This document shows, piece by piece, positions 5,894 through 9,164 of a stretch of 9,164 bases of DNA (positions are counted from its first letter, which is position 1; each line of letters opens with the position of its first letter). Source of the stretch: Gemmatimonadota bacterium (GTDB lineage: Bacteria > Gemmatimonadota > Gemmatimonadetes > Gemmatimonadales > Gemmatimonadaceae); contig QHUV01000126.1 in the NCBI GenBank assembly GCA_003222065.1, positions 1 through 9,164 on the forward strand, given 5' to 3'. A program made the position numbers and the translations under genes. The notes beneath the pieces were generated by a model, which saw nothing but the letters and a program-made list of their open reading frames with translations, did no database searches and had not been told where the DNA came from.

Positions 5894-7372
5894 CTACGGG
5901 ACTGGCCTGGCGCCTCTCGTCCGCGCCAGCGCTTCGATCTCCGCGATTTCCCTTGGCGCGCCAGCGCTGATGCGCTCGACGCCGGATTGCGTCACCACGT
6001 AGTCGTCCTCGATGCGCACGCCCGTGTTCTCGTAGCGCATAACGAGTGGACGGACGCGCGCGATGTACGCACGGTTGCGTGGCGTGTCGGGCAGCGCCGC
6101 CAGGGCGCGAGTGCTGATGTAAATCCCCGGCTCGATCGTGAACGCATCGCCGGGCTGATACGTGCGCTCGCCGTAGTAGAACTGCGCCGGATCGTGCACG
6201 GCGAGTCCGAGCCCGTGACTGATGCCATGTACCGTCCAGAAGTACGCCTGCGTGCACGGGCGCGGAGTGGCGGTGCAATCGACGGCCCACGGCGGATCGA
6301 GCGTCGCGTCGGCGCTGTCGATGAGGCCGAGCGCCGCGAGTCCACGCGCGCGCACGGCGAACGATGAGTCCTCGGCGGCGCGCGCCAACGCGCCGGGCTT
6401 GGCGACGCGCTCGGCGGCCGCCTGTGCGTCGCGGACGAGCTGGTAGATCGCGCGCTGCGCGGCCGTAAACGTTCCGCTCACGGGCAGCGTGCGCGTGATG
6501 TCCGCCGCATACCCCTGATATTCGGCCGCGGCGTCGATGACGACTAAATCACCTGGTCGCGCCACGGCAGTGTCCTTCATGTAATGCAGCTGGGTGCCGT
6601 TGACGCCGGAGCCGACGATCGAGCCGTATGCGGCGCGCTCGGCGCCCAGCTTCTTGAACGTGTACTCGATGAGCGCCGCGACCTCATACTCGTGCTGTGG
6701 CGGCGGCGCCTGCATGACGGTGCGATGTCCTTCGGCGCTGATTTGGGCGGCGCGTTTGAGGAGCGCGATCTCCGCGGGACTCTTGCGCGCACGCAGCTGG
6801 TCGAGGAGTTGGTGCGCGTCCTTGACGACGAGCCCTGGATGACGCGCCGCCACCGCCCTCACGAATTGTTGACCCCTCGTTAGGGTATCGACGCGCGCGA
6901 AGTCCGCGTCCTCGAAGTCGGAGAGTGCGTAGAGAGGCACGCCGGTCGACACGAGCGAGTCGACGACCGTCCCGAGCGCCGCGAACGGTCGCGACGGAAG
7001 CTGGAGCGAACGCGCGATCGCCGTGGAATCGGGACGAAAGCCGTAGTAAAATGCGCGGCGCGGATCGATCGGCGTCGCGAACAGAGTGCTCGTCGCGCGT
7101 CCGCCGCGCGCCACTAGTACGAATGCCGCGTCCGGCTCATCGTAACCCGTGAGATAGTGGAAGGCGGGAAGCTGGAAGAACGTGCCGTAGTCAGTCACTG
7201 GCGTGCGTCCACCGAAGGCGATGACGACGCCGTCCCCGATATGCGCCGCCATCGAGTCGCGGCGGGCGGCATATTCGGTGGTCGAGATCTGCGCGCTGAG
7301 TGACGTGGCTGCCGCGAACAGCAGGCCGACGACAGTCATCAAGCTGGCGCGAGCGCAACGAATTTTACGCAT
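5894..7372 (-). CDS. pepP: Secreted Xaa-Pro aminopeptidase (aminopeptidase P, peptidase family M24B)
   Basis: Removes the N-terminal residue of peptides with proline in second position, using two divalent metals, usually Mn. The product has 492 residues. An AMP_N domain (about 33-165) is followed by the pita-bread catalytic domain (about 200-470). The five expected metal ligands are present: D280, D291 (VVIDAAAEYQGYAADITRT), H386 (HGISHGLGL), E414 (FTIEPGIYI) and E455 (GVRIEDD). H263 and H393 match the further active-site histidines of E. coli PepP. Residues 1-27 form a Sec signal peptide (MRKIRCARAS, hydrophobic core, SLSA before Gln), so the enzyme is probably periplasmic, whereas E. coli PepP is cytoplasmic. 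An insertion at about 335-378 carries two cysteines (C366, C373) that could form a disulfide. I chose ATG 7372 because it yields the signal peptide. The frame stays open to 8026, but that part lies antisense to the exonuclease gene. Confidence 0.94.
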   Translation of the reverse strand: MRKIRCARASLMTVVGLLFAAATSLSAQISTTEYAARRDSMAAHIGDGVVIAFGGRTPVTDYGTFFQLPAFHYLTGYDEPDAAFVLVARGGRATSTLFATPIDPRRAFYYGFRPDSTAIARSLQLPSRPFAALGTVVDSLVSTGVPLYALSDFEDADFARVDTLTRGQQFVRAVAARHPGLVVKDAHQLLDQLRARKSPAEIALLKRAAQISAEGHRTVMQAPPPQHEYEVAALIEYTFKKLGAERAAYGSIVGSGVNGTQLHYMKDTAVARPGDLVVIDAAAEYQGYAADITRTLPVSGTFTAAQRAIYQLVRDAQAAAERVAKPGALARAAEDSSFAVRARGLAALGLIDSADATLDPPWAVDCTATPRPCTQAYFWTVHGISHGLGLAVHDPAQFYYGERTYQPGDAFTIEPGIYISTRALAALPDTPRNRAYIARVRPLVMRYENTGVRIEDDYVVTQSGVERISAGAPREIAEIEALARTRGARPVP

Positions 7373-7432
7373 TTCAGTTTGGGTCCAGTCGAAGACATAC
7401 CAATCTGCTTCAACGGGGTCGTATACTGCCAT
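7373..7432. promoter_or_regulatory. Divergent promoter region with a -10 element for the exonuclease gene
   Basis: These 60 bp separate the divergently transcribed peptidase and exonuclease genes and must hold both promoters unless transcription comes from further away. On the plus strand TATACT (7422-7427) matches the sigma-70 -10 consensus at five of six positions. I see no matching -35 at 16-18 nt spacing. The hexamer ends 5 nt before ATG 7433, so transcription from it would start at or beside the start codon, giving a leaderless mRNA. On the minus strand I find no convincing promoter for the peptidase. Confidence 0.4.
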
Positions 7433-8284
7433 ATGGTCGTGCATCTCCTCGACGGCACCTACGAGTTGTTCCGCCACTTCTACGGGCTGCGACGCTTCAC
7501 CAAAGGCGAGGACCCGCCGTTTGGCGCGGTGATCGGCGTACTGCGCACCGTACTGCAGATGCTCGAGACGGGCGCCACGCACATCGGCGTCGCGACGGAT
7601 CACGTCATCGAATCCTTCCGCAACCAGCTCTGGCCCGGCTACAAGACCGGCGAAGGCGTCGAGCGTGCGCTGCTCGCCCAGTTCCATCCTCTCGAGGAGG
7701 CGCTCGTCGCTATGGGTGTTGCGGTGTGGCCGATGGTGGAGCTGGAAGCCGACGACGCACTCGCCTCCGCCGCGCACCTCGCGGAAATGGACGCGACGGC
7801 GGAGAAAATTTGCATCTGGACGCCCGATAAAGATCTCGCGCAGTGCGTCCGCGACGACCGCGTCGTGCAGGTCGATCGGCGCAGCGGAAAGATTCGCAAC
7901 GCCGATGGTGTTCGCGAGAAGTTCGGCGTCCTGCCGGCGTTGATCCCTGATTTTCTGGCGCTCGTCGGCGATTCGGCCGATGGATATCCAGGGCTTCCCG
8001 GCATTGGACCGGCGACAGCCGCCCAATTACTCAACCGGCACGGCGCGATCGAGAATCTTCCGCCGGATGTGCTGCGACCCGACAAGCGTGAGCTCGCGCT
8101 CCTTTTCAAGGACCTCGCGACTCTCCGCACGAACGCGCCACTATTCCGCAATGTCGACGAGCTCCGCTGGAATGGCCCCACGACCGAATTCGACGCGTGG
8201 GCAAAGCGCATCGGCGAGGAACGTCTCGTCGAACGCGCGACGAAGGCGAATGCCGCGCTGCGTGGTAGTTCCCTTGCACGCTGA
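7433..8284 (+). CDS. Stand-alone 5'-3' exonuclease / flap endonuclease homologue
   Basis: Structure-specific nuclease related to the N-terminal domain of DNA polymerase I, expected to remove 5' flaps or RNA primers in replication and repair. The product has 283 residues with no polymerase domain. Metal-binding acidic residues of the family are in place: D7 (HLLDGTY), D56 (ATDH, followed by SFRNQLWPGYKTG), E105-A-D107-D108 (ELEADDALA), D132 and D134 (TPDKDLAQ), and D180 and D183 (LVGDSADGYPG). A helix-3-turn-helix DNA-binding element follows (GLPGIGPATAAQLL, about 187-200). The usual GDKD is PDKD here. I chose ATG 7433 because homologues begin just before the LIDGTYELFRHF-like motif. The longer frame starts only at a TTG (7379) and would add 18 unlike residues. 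No clear Shine-Dalgarno sequence is present, consistent with leaderless translation. It diverges from the peptidase gene. Confidence 0.9.
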   Translation: MVVHLLDGTYELFRHFYGLRRFTKGEDPPFGAVIGVLRTVLQMLETGATHIGVATDHVIESFRNQLWPGYKTGEGVERALLAQFHPLEEALVAMGVAVWPMVELEADDALASAAHLAEMDATAEKICIWTPDKDLAQCVRDDRVVQVDRRSGKIRNADGVREKFGVLPALIPDFLALVGDSADGYPGLPGIGPATAAQLLNRHGAIENLPPDVLRPDKRELALLFKDLATLRTNAPLFRNVDELRWNGPTTEFDAWAKRIGEERLVERATKANAALRGSSLAR

Positions 8285-8402
8285 CGCAGCTCGCGAATCC
8301 AGGCGAGCGGAGCCGGGAGTCCTTTCGCGCGATAAGGGTGTGGGCGCCCTCGCGTGTCGTGTGACGGGAAGCGAGCATGGCACGTTGACATCAACAAATG
8401 CT

Positions 8403-8406
8403 GGAG
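8403..8406 (+). promoter_or_regulatory. Ribosome binding site that selects the Rieske gene start
   Basis: GGAG at 8403-8406 is 9 nt before ATG 8416. This favours 8416 over the in-frame ATGs at 8398, which would place the GGAG inside the gene, and at 8422 and 8431, which are further away. Confidence 0.5.
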
Positions 8407-8415
8407 CAGCAACGA

Positions 8416-8925
8416 ATGCTGATGGACAACATGAATGTCCAGCCCGAGTGCCGTGGCTGCGATCACGATCCATCACGCGGGTTGCGACCCGCCGTCATGG
8501 GCGCGCACGAAGATGGGATCGGGCGGCGGACCTTTCTGATTCAGAGCGGGATCTTGACGGCAATCGCGGCGCTCAGCGCGTGCGGAGGCTTGGGCGGCGG
8601 AGAGATCACGGCGCCTAACGTAAACAGTACAATCAACATCAGCGACTATCCTGCGCTCGCGAACATTGGGGGCGTGGCCATCTTCACACTCGGATCAGCA
8701 CCACTCGCTGTCGTGAGGACGGCAGCCTCGACCTTCCTCGCGCTGTCGCGAGTTTGTCCGCATCAGGGTGGAACTGTGCAGCGGTCGGGCAACGATTTCG
8801 TATGCCCCGTGCACGGCGCGACCTATGACCTGACGGGACAATGGATCGGCGGACAACGGGCGTCGAGTCTCCATCGGTACACGACCACGTATGACGCCAG
8901 CGCGGGCACACTCGCCATCAGTTGA
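8416..8925 (+). CDS. Rieske [2Fe-2S] protein with Tat signal and lipobox
   Basis: Exported electron-transfer protein of 169 residues, counted from ATG 8416. The cluster ligands are C114 and H116 (VCPHQGG) and C130 and H133 (FVCPVHGATYD), the classic CxH...CxxH pattern of a Rieske fold, here with 13 intervening residues. At 37-38 is a twin-arginine signal (GRRTFLIQ) followed by a hydrophobic stretch and the lipobox LSAC with C56. The protein is therefore probably folded with its cluster in the cytoplasm, exported by Tat and lipidated. A Gly-rich linker follows. The unusually long N-region contains C12-x-x-C15 (ECRGCDHD), which would be removed on maturation. No cytochrome b, oxidase or oxygenase partner is visible, so the redox partner is unknown. 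Start codons at 8398 and 8497 are alternatives. A preceding 131-bp gap (8285-8415) shows no gene. Confidence 0.88.
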   Translation: MLMDNMNVQPECRGCDHDPSRGLRPAVMGAHEDGIGRRTFLIQSGILTAIAALSACGGLGGGEITAPNVNSTINISDYPALANIGGVAIFTLGSAPLAVVRTAASTFLALSRVCPHQGGTVQRSGNDFVCPVHGATYDLTGQWIGGQRASSLHRYTTTYDASAGTLAIS

Positions 8926-8970
8926 ACACTGTCGCCGCTAGTTGGAAAAGGAATATGTGCCGGAGCGAAC

Positions 8971-9164
8971 ATGATCGTTGCATGCGCCCTGCTGTTCGGG
9001 CTGGTTCAGGTGCCGCAGCTTCCGGTTGCGGTCCGAACATCATGGGTCGGCCCAGTCGGCGTGGTGCGGGCGGCGTTGCCCGCTGACACACTGCGCGGCC
9101 TAACGACCCGTGTCGCGCCGATACCTCCAGTCTCTCCCGACACACCGGAGGTGCGCCGGCCGCG
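8971..9164 (+). CDS. Start of a probable exported protein, C-terminus off the right edge
   Basis: From ATG 8971 the frame is open to the window edge (64 full codons). GGAG at 8962-8965, 5 nt upstream, is a good ribosome binding site. The product starts MIVACALLFGLVQVP, a short hydrophobic segment that looks like a signal peptide with little positive charge. A Pro-, Val- and Arg-rich stretch with no recognisable domain follows (RVAPIPPVSPDTPEVRRP near the edge). It starts 45 bp after the Rieske gene on the same strand and may form an operon with it. I do not recognise the family. The Rieske/exported-protein pairing could indicate an envelope redox function, but that is speculation. Confidence 0.55.
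   Translation, partial: MIVACALLFGLVQVPQLPVAVRTSWVGPVGVVRAALPADTLRGLTTRVAPIPPVSPDTPEVRRP

Larger units (their letters stand above)
39..9105. repeat. Dispersed iterated motif CGCCTAACG (core CCTAACG), 13 copies
   Basis: Core CCTAACG begins on the plus strand at 39, 841, 3314, 3328, 3745, 8614 and 9099. Its reverse complement CGTTAGG begins at 450, 2072, 3432, 4368, 5685 and 6878. Eleven of 13 are preceded by G (reading CCTAACG), and nine extend to CGCCTAACG. With roughly 62% GC, about one 7-mer and about 0.1 9-mers would be expected in 9.2 kb on both strands. Copies occur in six genes, in the PadR-permease junction and in the heptad array. In the complete permease four copies place Leu codons TTA or CTA (3434, 3746, 4370, 5687). 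Confidence 0.8.

Noticed and set aside
7373..8026. A 218-residue N-terminal extension of the aminopeptidase reading frame on the minus strand
   Set aside because: It lies antisense to the well-supported exonuclease gene, has no homology I recognise, and would bury the clear signal peptide at 7372.
8385..8390. TTGACA before the Rieske gene as a -35 element
   Set aside because: No plausible -10 lies 16-18 nt downstream, and that position is inside or at the start of the gene.
1..9164. tRNA or rRNA genes and insertion sequences
   Set aside because: I found no cloverleaf-like segment, rRNA-like stretch or transposase; the repeats present carry no coding capacity.

Overview
The window is GC-rich with soil-bacterium features. 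The gene types suggest Gemmatimonadota or, less likely, Acidobacteriota: ABC-type permeases of the ADOP family without ATPases, one paired with a PadR regulator; a YCII/DGPF protein; Sec signal peptides ending just before Gln; and a Tat-dependent Rieske lipoprotein. No 16S gene or other marker is present, so this assignment is an inference.

Layout. Minus strand, 1-2406: an operon of a PadR-family repressor (2074-2406) followed 19 bp later by an ADOP permease (1-2054) whose C-terminus runs off the left edge. A 16-bp-arm inverted repeat (2444-2483) lies in the operon's promoter region. The 395-bp gap 2407-2801 holds this repeat and two degraded repeat elements, and I see no gene in it. Plus strand, 2802-5794: a YCII-family protein, then a complete second ADOP permease. 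Between them is a striking array of 7-bp units arranged head-to-head, which also encodes the tail of the YCII protein. A near-perfect 27-bp-arm hairpin (5810-5869) separates the second permease from a convergent gene for a secreted Xaa-Pro aminopeptidase (minus, 5894-7372). From the same 60-bp intergenic region a stand-alone 5'-3' exonuclease/flap-endonuclease homologue diverges (plus, 7433-8284). A Rieske [2Fe-2S] lipoprotein (8416-8925) and the start of a probable exported protein (8971 to the right edge) follow.

How the genes work together. The two ADOP permeases are homologous and diverge around a shared intergenic zone. The PadR protein probably controls its own operon. The second permease has no dedicated regulator and its leader consists entirely of heptad repeats, so it may depend on transcription from the YCII gene. 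The peptidase, exonuclease and Rieske genes look like independent housekeeping or accessory functions.

The most unusual signal is not a gene. The non-palindromic motif CCTAACG/CGTTAGG occurs 13 times in 9.2 kb in both orientations, and nine of these extend to CGCCTAACG. About one would be expected for the 7-mer and about 0.1 for the 9-mer. It lies inside most genes and also forms part of the heptad array. It behaves like a highly iterated genomic word, such as an uptake-signal-like or maintenance motif. Together with the heptad arrays this is the best candidate here for something undescribed.
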